DNA of 64,000 nucleotides from Muribaculaceae bacterium (GTDB lineage Bacteria; Bacteroidota; Bacteroidia; Bacteroidales; Muribaculaceae): NCBI GenBank assembly GCA_022509065.1, contig JAFLTY010000007.1, positions 19,236 to 83,235 of the forward strand, read 5' to 3'. Shown piece by piece: positions 29,267 to 37,915 of this stretch (position 1 is its first letter; each line of letters starts with the position of its first letter). The notes under the pieces were generated by a model. It saw only the letters and a program-made list of their open reading frames with translations, ran no database searches and was not told where the DNA came from. The position numbers and the translations under genes were made by a program.

Positions 29267-30496
29267 TTAATTGTATGATGAAGTGGTTTTCGAGGTTATG
29301 AGGCGTGAAATTAGGCTTATGACTAAGGCCATTGCAGCTATTACCCCCGCCACCAACAGTAAGTCCGAAATCTCGACTCTTACCGGATAATAGCCTATTG
29401 TCAATGCGTCGACATCTCCTGACAACTTCACAATATGGAACAATTGTTGCGCCAGAGACAATATAACTCCTGCGATAATACCCAGAATTCCGCCGATAAT
29501 AGTAACTAAAAAACCTTCGGCGATAAAAATATTGCCTATTAGTCTTGTGGGCGCACCGAGCGCGCGTAGAGTCCACATGTTGTCCTTTTTTTCGATAGCC
29601 ATCAAGGATAGTGTGGAGATGACATTAAACAATGCAATCGCAAGGATGCATATAAGCATCATGAAGGTCACCCATTTCTCTATCGCTATCATGCGGAATG
29701 CGTCCTGACGTTGTTCCAGTCTCGTCAAAACCTTGAAATTGTCTCTGAAAGTTTTCTGAATCTCGTCCCTGATTTTTGCAATGTCCGGTTGGGGCTTTAC
29801 GTATATTTCGATTGCTGTGGCCTCTCTATCGTAATCAAGCAGTTGGCGTGCTGTTGATAAAGGTACCAACACCACGTCATTGTCCACATCTGGATTATTT
29901 ACACGAAAGACGCCGCTGAAAACAGCGTCGGCACTACGGAACGAGGCGGCGGGATTGGCAGGGTTTATATTGCCCTTGCGTCTGGGGATAAGAAGTTGCA
30001 GCCTGGTATCAACTGACGGGTAGGCCGACACCTTGTTAGCCACGCCAACACTTAGCTGGATGGCAGGTGTGCCGTCCGACAACTCTTCGGCGTACTGTCC
30101 TGCTATTATTATGTTTCCTACCTCGGAAAGGGTATCGTATCCCGATGGTATTCCCTTGAGCACGACAGGAAGCTGTGCGTCGCCGTCAATCAATAAAGCG
30201 CGTTCGCTTACCACGGCAACTGCCGATTCGACCCCGTTGACCGTCAATGCAACATCTATAACCGAATCGCTGTTGGCTATCACCTTACCTTTGGCAGGGA
30301 CGATAGCTAACTCAGGATCCAAAGCGGACAGTTGGCTAAGAGCCAAATCGCTAAAGCCATTAAAAATACTCAGCACCAAAACCATAGCCATTGTGGCCAG
30401 AGCAACGCCGATAACGGCAATCAAAGCGATGACATTGACTGCCTTATGCGATTTTTTGGCTCGTAGATAGCGATACGCTATTTTAAATGAAAGCAT
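29267..30496 (-). CDS. ABC transporter permease, LolC/LolE (FtsX) type
   Basis: 409 residues. The topology is one N-terminal membrane helix (AVNVIALIAVIGVALATMAMVLVLSIFNGFS), a large periplasmic MacB-like domain (about 50-265) and three C-terminal helices (WVTFMMLICILAIALFNVIS, FLVTIIGGILGIIAGVILSL and LLLVAGVIAAMALVISLISRL). Proteins of this kind with LolD extract lipoproteins from the inner membrane toward the outer membrane. The ATPase gene is not adjacent. It lies 86 bp after rbfA. Confidence 0.9.
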   Translation of the reverse strand: MLSFKIAYRYLRAKKSHKAVNVIALIAVIGVALATMAMVLVLSIFNGFSDLALSQLSALDPELAIVPAKGKVIANSDSVIDVALTVNGVESAVAVVSERALLIDGDAQLPVVLKGIPSGYDTLSEVGNIIIAGQYAEELSDGTPAIQLSVGVANKVSAYPSVDTRLQLLIPRRKGNINPANPAASFRSADAVFSGVFRVNNPDVDNDVVLVPLSTARQLLDYDREATAIEIYVKPQPDIAKIRDEIQKTFRDNFKVLTRLEQRQDAFRMIAIEKWVTFMMLICILAIALFNVISTLSLMAIEKKDNMWTLRALGAPTRLIGNIFIAEGFLVTIIGGILGIIAGVILSLAQQLFHIVKLSGDVDALTIGYYPVRVEISDLLLVAGVIAAMALVISLISRLITSKTTSSYN

Positions 30497-30582
30497 TCAG
30501 CTTACAAACGATTGGTTTGATGGTGTTTATGGATATTCCACGATATTAGCTTTCAGCCCGTGATTGTGCGAGCCGAAAAACG

Positions 30583-30948
30583 TCATTCGGTTGTTACCTC
30601 TGTATTCTGTTTGTCTTTGCCAAGCAGATGGTCGATGTTGTCAATATAATCGAGCGAGTCATCGATGTAAAACGACAGTTCAGGAGTTTTGCGTAGCTGG
30701 AAACGCACTTTCGCGGCCAGTTCGTAACGTATGGTTTTGGCACTATTGTTAATGCTGTCAAGCATTTCCTGAGCTTTCGATGAAGGGAACACCGATAAAT
30801 ATACTCGCGCGATAGACAGATCGGGTGATACTCTTACCGCACTCACCGACACAATGACATTGCGCATCTTGGCAGTCTGTTGACGGAATATCTCGCTTAA
30901 TTCCTTCTGTAGGAGGCGCGCTATTTTTGCTTGTCTTGTTGTTTCCAT
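30583..30948 (-). CDS. rbfA: Ribosome-binding factor A
   Basis: 121 residues. RbfA binds the immature 30S subunit and assists 16S rRNA 5' end maturation, with a role at low temperature. The KH-like fold is visible: RIARLLQKELSEIFRQ, the VSAVRVSPDLSIARVYLSVFPS strand pair, and the C-terminal LRKTPELSFYIDDSLDY motif typical of the family. It is upstream of the LolC/E-type permease on the same strand, an arrangement common in this phylum. Confidence 0.95.
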   Translation of the reverse strand: METTRQAKIARLLQKELSEIFRQQTAKMRNVIVSVSAVRVSPDLSIARVYLSVFPSSKAQEMLDSINNSAKTIRYELAAKVRFQLRKTPELSFYIDDSLDYIDNIDHLLGKDKQNTEVTTE

Positions 30949-31033
30949 TATGATTGTTGTTTTATGTTTTCTGTCAATATAACATTTGAGGGGACATATT
31001 GTTAAAGTTAATCGTCTTTATCAAGGGACAGGA

Positions 31034-31678
31034 CTAACTTATACGTCTCATCAGAGTTAGCCCGTCACGCACCGGCAGAATGACTTTCTCTAAACGGGGA
31101 TGCGCTTTTACATAGTCGTTAAACTCGGCTATTGCGCGTGTCTGGCTATCTTTTGGCTCGTTAGAGCCGACAACTTTCATATCCCAGAGAGTGTTGTCCG
31201 CAAGGATAAAACCTCCTACCGGCACTTTGTCGAACACAGCGTCTAGATATTGCCTATACTGGCGTTTGTTGGCGTCTATAAACACCATATCCCACGATCC
31301 TTCCATTGTGTCGAGAAGTGTGAGAGCATCCCCGATATGAAGGTGTATTCGGTCTCCCATAGGTTGGGAGGCGAACAGTGTGGTCAGTTCGGGTTCTTTC
31401 TCCTCGTCAATTTCAACAGTGTCGATAATGGCTGTGTCGTTAAGACCCTCAGCTATCGCCAGTGTCGAATAACCGGTAAAGGTGCCCAGTTCCAAAACCC
31501 GTTGCGGATTAATCATGGCAGTAAGCATCTTGAGCAACCGTCCCTGATAATGTCCCGAACACATTCGCGGATAGAGATGGTGAAGATGTGTACGACGGTA
31601 CACGTCTTTAAGCACTTGCGGCTCCTCATCGATGTGTGCGAGTATATACTCCTCAAGGTGGTCGTTATAAGCCAACAT
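31034..31678 (-). CDS. O-methyltransferase (caffeoyl-CoA/catechol OMT family)
   Basis: 214 residues. Class I SAM-dependent fold: VLELGTFTGYSTLAIAEGL (SAM motif I, about 64-82), TVEIDEEKEPEL (acidic ribose-binding residue), the metal-binding DMVFIDANKRQY and ILADNTLW. The metal-dependent set D/D/N appears present, so it is probably active on a catechol-like or small aromatic substrate, unidentified. It starts divergently from manC with 182 bp between. Confidence 0.9.
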   Translation of the reverse strand: MLAYNDHLEEYILAHIDEEPQVLKDVYRRTHLHHLYPRMCSGHYQGRLLKMLTAMINPQRVLELGTFTGYSTLAIAEGLNDTAIIDTVEIDEEKEPELTTLFASQPMGDRIHLHIGDALTLLDTMEGSWDMVFIDANKRQYRQYLDAVFDKVPVGGFILADNTLWDMKVVGSNEPKDSQTRAIAEFNDYVKAHPRLEKVILPVRDGLTLMRRIS

Positions 31679-31701
31679 TTTTGTCTGTTAATTTCAAATC
31701 A

Positions 31702-31709
31702 CAAAATTA
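31702..31709 (-). promoter_or_regulatory. -7 element of the O-methyltransferase gene
   Basis: TAATTTTG on the minus strand, 24 bp from the ATG. A TTTG on the minus strand at 31734-31737 is 24 bp further, longer than the usual spacing. Confidence 0.45.
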
Positions 31710-31860
31710 ATTAATATTTTTTGAAAAGTCGGGCAAATTGTCTAACTTAGTGGCTCGAACGACGTCATACCACTTATTGCGACAGTCAATCTTTTTTATT
31801 TTAAGCTTTATCATTAGGACTTTAATCGTTTAAGTCTAACCAAATCCTTAACTAAATTCC

Positions 31861-32949
31861 ATGCATACCAAAAACTCTCATCGATATTGTGTAATAATGT
31901 GCGGAGGCATAGGCAGCCGTTTTTGGCCTTACAGCCGCACTTCACTACCCAAACAATTCCTGGATTTCTTTGGCACGGGCTCAACACTTCTCCAAATGAC
32001 ATACGAACGTATTCTCCCCATAGTGAATGCGGAGAATATAATAGTGGTGACTAATGCCGAATATGCCGATTTGGTGCGCGAGCAGCTGCCCGACATAAAA
32101 CCCGAAAACATCCTTTACGAGCCGGCACGCCGTAACACGGCGCCCTGTGTAGCGTGGGCTGCAAGCCATATTCGCAGCATCGATCCCGAGGGGTCGATGA
32201 TAGTCACTCCCGCCGACCATCTGATAACACGTCAGCCAGAATTTATCGAGGCCGTCAAACGTGGGTTCGATTTTGTGGAACAAAACGACGCCCTACTAAC
32301 CTTGGGTATAACCCCCATGCGACCTGACACCGGATACGGATATATACAGGTTGGCGAGCGCATTGACGGCAATATAAGCAAAGTGAAGACTTTCACCGAA
32401 AAACCCGACCGCCAGATGGCCGAAGTGTTTTTGTCGACCGGCGAGTTTTTCTGGAACTCGGGAATTTTCTTGTGGCGCACAGCTACCATCCTCGAGGCTT
32501 TCGACAAATGCGCTCCCGAAATTGCCGCTTTGTTCAAACATTGCGACACGTTGACCGATGACCGACAAAGGCAGCATTATATCGAGACTCATTTCGCGTC
32601 GTGTCCTGCTATCTCTATTGACTATGCCGTCATGGAAAAGGCCGATAATGTCTATGTCGAGACAGTAAAGTTCGGCTGGAGCGATTTGGGAACATGGTCG
32701 GCGTTATTTGACCATTCTCCAAAAAACCGCGATAACAACGTCACACAAAACTGTAACGTGCTATCGTACGACTCGTCGGGTAATATCTTTGCCGTACGAG
32801 GCGAAAAACTCATTGTCGTGAACGGCCTTCACGATTACATAGTGGCCGATGCCGGCGATGTGCTTCTTATCTGTCCCAAAGCCGACGAACAGCGCATACG
32901 CAACATTGTCAACGATGCCCACGCCTCCTTCGGCGACAAATTCATCTAA
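31861..32949 (+). CDS. manC: Mannose-1-phosphate guanylyltransferase
   Basis: 362 residues. It makes GDP-mannose from GTP and mannose-1-phosphate, feeding mannose, fucose and rhamnose-type surface sugars. Visible are the nucleotide-binding CGGIGSRFWPYSRTSLPKQF (pyrophosphorylase signature), PADHLI, FTEKPDR, FFWNSGIFLW and the conserved C-terminal beta-helix start GDVLLICPK. It lacks the fused isomerase domain of ManA-ManC enzymes. It stands alone, convergent with alanine dehydrogenase across a strong shared hairpin. Confidence 0.95.
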   Translation: MHTKNSHRYCVIMCGGIGSRFWPYSRTSLPKQFLDFFGTGSTLLQMTYERILPIVNAENIIVVTNAEYADLVREQLPDIKPENILYEPARRNTAPCVAWAASHIRSIDPEGSMIVTPADHLITRQPEFIEAVKRGFDFVEQNDALLTLGITPMRPDTGYGYIQVGERIDGNISKVKTFTEKPDRQMAEVFLSTGEFFWNSGIFLWRTATILEAFDKCAPEIAALFKHCDTLTDDRQRQHYIETHFASCPAISIDYAVMEKADNVYVETVKFGWSDLGTWSALFDHSPKNRDNNVTQNCNVLSYDSSGNIFAVRGEKLIVVNGLHDYIVADAGDVLLICPKADEQRIRNIVNDAHASFGDKFI

Positions 32950-33034
32950 CCATTGTATTCTACTTCGGGTCGATGTAGAAAATATCGGAGCAAAATAAAA
33001 TACTGATTGTCTAATAGTTTATATAATAATAATT

Positions 33035-33078
33035 TAAACAGTTAAGGAGGTGAATAAATTCACCTCCTTAACTGTTTA
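33035..33078. terminator. Bidirectional terminator between manC and ald
   Basis: A perfect 20-bp inverted repeat (33035-33054 with 33059-33078) around a 4-nt loop, between two convergent genes. Its outer ends are A/T-rich, so either strand gives a stem with a short U-containing tail. Confidence 0.85.
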
Positions 33079-33122
33079 ATGATAACGGACGCAGTTATAA
33101 AGTTTGAAGCGTCCGGGTGGGG

Positions 33123-34232
33123 TTATTTCAGTTCGAGGGGGGTATAGGGGAGGTTCCACGCTTCGGCAACAGCCTTGAAGGTTACTTTGCCGTCAACAAC
33201 GTTGACACCCTGAGCGAGCCCGGCGTCGGCTTTGCAGGCTTCAACCCAGCCCATATCGGCAAGACGGAGTGCGTAAGGCAGAGTGGCGTTTGTCAGCGCG
33301 AGAGTCGAGGTATAGGGCACTGCGCCGGGGATGTTTGCGACAGCGTAGTGTATAACACCGTCTACAACATACACGGGTTCGTCGTGGCTTGTGGCGTGTG
33401 ATGTTTCGAAGCAACCGCCCTGGTCGATAGCTACGTCAACCATAACCGAACCGGGAGCAAGCAGTTTGACCATGTCTTTGGTTACCAAATGGGGAGCTTT
33501 TGCACCGGGCACGAGTACCGAACCGATAACGAGGTCGGTGTCGGGGAGTTCGTTTTCGATATTGTGCTGGCTTGAGTAAAGGGTCTTGACGTTTTTAGGC
33601 ATTACTTCGGCAACGTGGCGAAGTGTGGGCAGCGATATGTCGGTGATGGTTACATCGGCACCGAGGCCGGCTGCCATAAGAGCGGCGTTACGGCCAACTA
33701 CACCTGCGCCAAGTACAAGGACTTTGGCGGGTTTGACACCGGGTACACCACCGATAAGCAGACCTTTGCCCCCTTGGGGTTTTTCGAGGAAGCGTGCGCC
33801 TTCCTGTATAGACATACGGCCGGCAACCTCACTCATGGGTATGAGAAGAGGAAGAAGACCCATGCGGTCGCGTACTGTTTCGTAGGCTATACATGTGGCA
33901 CCGGATGCTATCATTGCCTTGGTGAGTTCTTCGTCGCTGGCAAAATGGAAATAGGTGAAGAGAAGTTGACCTTTCTTAACCAATTTATATTCGGGTTCGA
34001 TAGGTTCTTTCACTTTGATGATCATGTCGGCGATAGCATAAGTTTCTTCTATTGTGGGAAGAATCTTAGCTCCGGCCTTAACGTATTCGTCGTCGGCAAA
34101 TCCGCTGCCTTCGCCTGCGGTGTGCTGCACATAGACAGTGTGGCCGTGTTTAACCAGTTCTTTTACACCCGCGGGTGTCACTGCAACGCGATTTTCGTTG
34201 TTTTTGATTTCTTTGGGAACACCGATAATCAT
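33123..34232 (-). CDS. ald: Alanine dehydrogenase
   Basis: 369 residues, full length. It interconverts L-alanine and pyruvate plus ammonia with NAD+/NADH. Visible are the N-terminal GVPKEIKNNENRVAVTPAGV, the substrate lysine and His region (HTVYVQHTAGEGSGF), the nucleotide-binding VLVLGAGVVGRNAA (near 170) and the conserved DVAIDQGG and PVYVVDGVIHYAV. It lies 59 bp after the amylase gene on the same strand. An Lrp-type regulator two genes upstream may control it, as AldR does in other bacteria. Confidence 0.96.
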   Translation of the reverse strand: MIIGVPKEIKNNENRVAVTPAGVKELVKHGHTVYVQHTAGEGSGFADDEYVKAGAKILPTIEETYAIADMIIKVKEPIEPEYKLVKKGQLLFTYFHFASDEELTKAMIASGATCIAYETVRDRMGLLPLLIPMSEVAGRMSIQEGARFLEKPQGGKGLLIGGVPGVKPAKVLVLGAGVVGRNAALMAAGLGADVTITDISLPTLRHVAEVMPKNVKTLYSSQHNIENELPDTDLVIGSVLVPGAKAPHLVTKDMVKLLAPGSVMVDVAIDQGGCFETSHATSHDEPVYVVDGVIHYAVANIPGAVPYTSTLALTNATLPYALRLADMGWVEACKADAGLAQGVNVVDGKVTFKAVAEAWNLPYTPLELK

Positions 34233-34291
34233 TGTTCTTTTGTTTTTAAGGTTAAATATTAAGGTTTATATAAAGTTGAGAAATATTATTT

Positions 34292-35683
34292 TCAGTTGAC
34301 AGTAAAGATGAAATATTCACCGGATTCGAGTGTCTCGGGGATGGAGGTTCCTCCGTTTTTGACGCTAACGGCTTTGGCGTTTGTCATGTCGGGTGAGGCG
34401 CTGTCAAAGGTTACAGTCTGAGTTTCAGCCCCCAGATTCACCCCGACAATGGTGCGGCTGTTGCCGTCCTTGCGTTCGAAAACAAGCACGTCTGGCGATG
34501 TGGTGCGATAGGTTATCATGCTTGCAGTGGATGCATCGGCCGACAATTCGGGTCGGGAGTGTTTAAGACTGTTTAAAGCGGTGTAGAAGAGTGTCCAGTC
34601 GTTTGATGTCCAGTCGGGAGCTTCGTCTTTGACGAAAAACTCGAACGGGCGGTTCATGCCCACCTCCTGTCCGGTGTATATAAGCGGCATGCCGGGTAGT
34701 GTGTATGTTAACACAGCAAAGGCCGGAACGAGATGGCCAAGGCGGTCAAACTCAGTGCCTTCCCATGAGTTCAAATCGTGGTTGGTTATCATATTCATCA
34801 AATATGCCCCCAACGGAAAGTCAGCATGCTGCCGTTGAACCAGTGTCGGTATATCTGAGGCGCGAGCCGGTGCAGGGGTGTGAACGTATCCATCGTTTCC
34901 CACAAAACCATACTGGCCGGCATTCGCCGATATGGCGTTAAAAAGGTCTTTCATGGGCCAGTTATAGGCCATGTCAAAAGCGTGTTCCTCCAAATCGGGC
35001 GCACTCGCTTCGGCAAGCATGAACAATTCGGGTTGTAGTGCTTGAAGACGCTGTCGGGCGTCGTTCCAGAAATCGGTGGGAACCTCCATGGCAACATCGC
35101 AACGGAAACCATCGACGCCAACATCGGTAAGCCAGTACGACATAGCGTCTATCATTGCCTCACGCGTGCCAATGTTTGAATAATCCAACTTATACACATC
35201 GGTCCAGTCATAAGGGCCGTACATGTCTCCTTTCTCGTTACGGGCGTAGTAGTCGGGATGCTCAATAACCCACGCGTTGTCGCATCCTGTGTGATTGGGT
35301 ACCCAGTCGAGAATGACTTTCATTCCGCGTGCGTGGGCATTGTCGACAAGGGTTTTGAAATCAGCGAGGGTGCCAAATTCAGGATTAACCGCTTTATAAT
35401 CTTTCACTGCATAGTAGCTTCCAAGTTCGCCCTTGCGGTTTTTTTCACTTATTGGATGTATGGGCATGAACCACAGGATATCCACTCCGAGGTCTTTAAG
35501 ACGGTCAAGGTTGGCGTTGACTCCTGCAAACGACCCTTCGTCGGTGAACTGACGGGTGTTGACTTCGTAAATAACGGCATTCTTAGCCCACTCGGGATGT
35601 TTGACAGTGGTGGGAGCCGCACCGAATACGGGCATCCCTATTGTCGCTGCAAAAATCAACGACAGTAAAGATTTGGTTTTCAT
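34292..35683 (-). CDS. Exported alpha-amylase family glycoside hydrolase (GH13)
   Basis: 463 residues. The signal peptide covers about residues 1-22 (SLLSLIFAATIGMPVFGAA). The (beta/alpha)8 barrel starts with VIYEVNTRQFT. The catalytic set is visible: nucleophile D in VDGFRCDVAME, acid E in LAEAS and the third acid in ITNHDLNSWEG, plus DWVPNHTG. It probably acts in the periplasm or at the surface on alpha-glucan oligosaccharides (inference); no SusC/SusD genes or carbohydrate-binding module are adjacent. It lies between an Lrp regulator and ald, 23 bp after the former. Confidence 0.93.
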   Translation of the reverse strand: MKTKSLLSLIFAATIGMPVFGAAPTTVKHPEWAKNAVIYEVNTRQFTDEGSFAGVNANLDRLKDLGVDILWFMPIHPISEKNRKGELGSYYAVKDYKAVNPEFGTLADFKTLVDNAHARGMKVILDWVPNHTGCDNAWVIEHPDYYARNEKGDMYGPYDWTDVYKLDYSNIGTREAMIDAMSYWLTDVGVDGFRCDVAMEVPTDFWNDARQRLQALQPELFMLAEASAPDLEEHAFDMAYNWPMKDLFNAISANAGQYGFVGNDGYVHTPAPARASDIPTLVQRQHADFPLGAYLMNMITNHDLNSWEGTEFDRLGHLVPAFAVLTYTLPGMPLIYTGQEVGMNRPFEFFVKDEAPDWTSNDWTLFYTALNSLKHSRPELSADASTASMITYRTTSPDVLVFERKDGNSRTIVGVNLGAETQTVTFDSASPDMTNAKAVSVKNGGTSIPETLESGEYFIFTVN

Positions 35684-35706
35684 GTCTTGAAAAAAACTGC
35701 TTACAG

Positions 35707-36159
35707 TTACAGTGGCATTGAACGGTGAATTGAGTTGTCAAGCGATATGAAAGTCTCGGTGCCGATAACTCCGGGAATCATTTGTATGCGGTTGTTAAGC
35801 AATTCCATGAGGTGTTCGTTGTCGCGCGCGTACACCTTGAGGAGCATCCCGAAAGTGCCGGTGGTGTAGTGGCATTCGACCACTTCAGGTATTTTTTCGA
35901 GTTCGCGGACAGCCTCGCGGTACATTGCTCCTCGTTCAAGGCTGACGCCTATATAAGTGCAAGTACTGAAACCCAGTGACTTAGGGTTGACATTATATCC
36001 TGAACCGGTAATGACTCCAAGTTCACAAAGGCGTTGTATGCGCTGATGTACGGCGGCACGCGACACTCCGCACTCATGCGCCACATCTTTTGACGGGATG
36101 CGGGCGTTTTTCATGATTATGGATAATATCTTTCGGTCAAGGCTGTCTATTTTTTCCAT
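35707..36159 (-). CDS. Lrp/AsnC family transcriptional regulator
   Basis: 150 residues. The N-terminal helix-turn-helix (DRKILSIIMKNARIPSKDVAHECGVSRAAVHQRIQRL) is followed by a linker and a RAM ligand-binding domain (GMLLKVYARDNEHLMELLNNRIQMIPGV). It acts as an octameric or dimeric DNA-binding protein sensing an amino acid; alanine is a fair guess because ald is two genes downstream. The promoter contains a long symmetrical palindrome overlapping two -7-like boxes, pointing to autoregulation. Confidence 0.94.
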   Translation of the reverse strand: MEKIDSLDRKILSIIMKNARIPSKDVAHECGVSRAAVHQRIQRLCELGVITGSGYNVNPKSLGFSTCTYIGVSLERGAMYREAVRELEKIPEVVECHYTTGTFGMLLKVYARDNEHLMELLNNRIQMIPGVIGTETFISLDNSIHRSMPL

Positions 36160-36227
36160 AGCATTGTATTGTTTGTCGTTGTATTATGCTTTTTTGTTGA
36201 GGTATGGCCGGTATCGCGCCAAACCAC

Positions 36228-36260
36228 TTGCAAAATTACAAAATTATTGTAATACTGCAA
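36228..36260. promoter_or_regulatory. Extended palindromic operator in the lrp promoter
   Basis: The outer arms TTGCA (36228-36232) and TGCAA (36256-36260) frame ATTACAA (36235-36241), a 5-bp centre AATTA and TTGTAAT (36247-36253), with equal 2-bp spacers. Overall dyad symmetry spans 33 bp and is centred on 36244. Two tandem minus-strand TAATTTTG boxes (36231-36238 and 36239-36246) overlap it, so binding would block transcription. The rest of 36160-36392 shows nothing else. Confidence 0.65.
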
Positions 36261-36392
36261 GCATTTTGTAAAACATATAAACGAAAAAATGTTAAAATTT
36301 AGACAAAATTATTTTTTCAGCATTGAACTGTTCACAACATTTCCAACCTCATTCATATTTCATAGCAGTGTGATAGGACTCGAGATGTATGG

Positions 36393-36692
36393 TCAGTGAA
36401 TGAAAAGACGTCGAATAATAGGAGATTGAGAAGCACCCGCCAATTCATTGAGGCGTTGTACTATAGCATCGGACATAAAGGCGAGTTCGTTTTTTATAGG
36501 GCCGGAAGTGATGCGGACATGTAATTCATCGTTTTTGACCCATCGGGCGGATGTATATCGGTTTATTGTGGGTCCGACGGCCTCGGGCCACAGATAACAG
36601 ATGCGGTGTGCGTCATAACTGTTCTGAGCGCCGGCTTCGCGGATGGCTTGGCGGATAAGATCGCCAATTTGTATGGCATCGTGACGTTTCAT
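36393..36692 (-). CDS. DUF721 family protein (DciA-like)
   Basis: 99 residues. The sequence YLWPEAVGPTINRYTSARWVKNDELHVRITSGPIKNELAFM is the KH-like core of DUF721. In other bacteria DciA members load the replicative helicase. The gene starts 3 bp after the recF stop, a frequent neighbourhood for this family, so a DNA replication or repair role is plausible. Confidence 0.85.
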   Translation of the reverse strand: MKRHDAIQIGDLIRQAIREAGAQNSYDAHRICYLWPEAVGPTINRYTSARWVKNDELHVRITSGPIKNELAFMSDAIVQRLNELAGASQSPIIRRLFIH

Positions 36693-36695
36693 GGA

Positions 36696-37808
36696 TTATC
36701 GCAGCTGCACCGCCTGAGTGAACACTCCGTCAGTTACTGTCCATAACGATTGGGCTCCCGGCAGATGCGATAGAATTTCGTCGAGATGTTTGCGGTTGGT
36801 GTCCGTAATGAATATTTGTCCGAACTCCGAGCCCGTGACCAGCGCGATGATATTTTCGACGCGACGGCTGTCGAGTTTGTCGAAAATGTCGTCGAGCAAT
36901 AATAGAGGTTTGAGTCCTGTTGCCTTAGCGAGAAAGTCATATTGTGCCAGTCGCAACGCTATGGTGAAGGTCTTTGACTGTCCTTGTGAGGCAGTGCGCC
37001 TCAATGGCAAGTCGTTGAGCGACATTTCCAGGTCGTCACGGTGTGGTCCTGCGGATGTGAAACCGAGCATGCGGTCGCGATCCCGACGATGGTCAAGGAT
37101 GTTTATCAACGAACCGTCCGGATCGTTATCCATCTGAGTGTTAAGACTCAAAGATGTTCTTTCGGACGAGTTGGAGATGGCGTTATAATAGCGTTGATGG
37201 ATTTGGACAAGTTGCTCGACGAAACGCCTACGCTCGGCAGTGATGATATTTGCGAAAGCGTCCATAGCCGTTTCATAAGCTTGGAAAAGGGCGGCGTCGC
37301 GTATGTCGCTGCGTAGCAATTTGTTGCGGTTGTCAAGAGCGTTGTTGTATTTAATGAGGGCATCAAGATATGTCGGGTTGCCTTGGCTGATGACCATGTC
37401 CATGAAGCGACGACGCACCTCGCCCGCGCCGGTTATAAGGTCCATATCGGCGGGCGATACAAGAACCGTTGGAAATAGGCCAATGTGATCGCTTAGGCGC
37501 GGATATTCCTTGCCGGAGCGTTTAACCGATTTACGACGTTTGGCTCCTATGCTGATATTGATGTCCTCATCAGTGTTGTGACGTAAGTACTGAGCTTGCA
37601 ACAGTGCGAATTCTTCATCCCGATGTACTATAAGGCTGTCATGCACTCCGGTGAAACTACGGCAGAAACTAAGGTAATATATGGCGTCGAGAAGGTTACT
37701 CTTGCCCATACCGTTATCGCCCAAAAAACAGTTAAGTTTATCGGAAAAGGTGAGTTTTGTCGAGGCGATATTTTTGAAATTAGTTATGGCAAGCTGTCGT
37801 AGAAGCAT
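36696..37808 (-). CDS. recF: DNA replication and repair protein RecF
   Basis: 370 residues from the ATG at 37806-37808 (MLLRQLAITNFKN). The frame extends to a TTG at 37841, which adds a tail foreign to the family. RecF is an SMC-like ATPase that helps load RecA at gapped DNA. Visible are Walker A (FLGDNGMGKSNLLDAI), the signature ASQGQSKTFTIALRLAQ and Walker B (KPLLLLDDIFDKLDSRR). It is followed by DUF721 at 3 bp. Confidence 0.95.
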   Translation of the reverse strand: MLLRQLAITNFKNIASTKLTFSDKLNCFLGDNGMGKSNLLDAIYYLSFCRSFTGVHDSLIVHRDEEFALLQAQYLRHNTDEDINISIGAKRRKSVKRSGKEYPRLSDHIGLFPTVLVSPADMDLITGAGEVRRRFMDMVISQGNPTYLDALIKYNNALDNRNKLLRSDIRDAALFQAYETAMDAFANIITAERRRFVEQLVQIHQRYYNAISNSSERTSLSLNTQMDNDPDGSLINILDHRRDRDRMLGFTSAGPHRDDLEMSLNDLPLRRTASQGQSKTFTIALRLAQYDFLAKATGLKPLLLLDDIFDKLDSRRVENIIALVTGSEFGQIFITDTNRKHLDEILSHLPGAQSLWTVTDGVFTQAVQLR

Positions 37809-37915
37809 CACAAAGGTGAAAAAGGAGAGGTTAATAGCCAATAAACCATTCAGTCCCTTTTTGTCGCAAAAAGATGAGAAGATAACGGAATGAATCGAAA
37901 CGACGTGACTCTATG

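Noticed and set aside
37809-37841. TTG-started 11-residue extension of RecF
   Set aside because: RecF proteins start at the beta strand beginning MLLRQLAITNF, matching the ATG at 37808.
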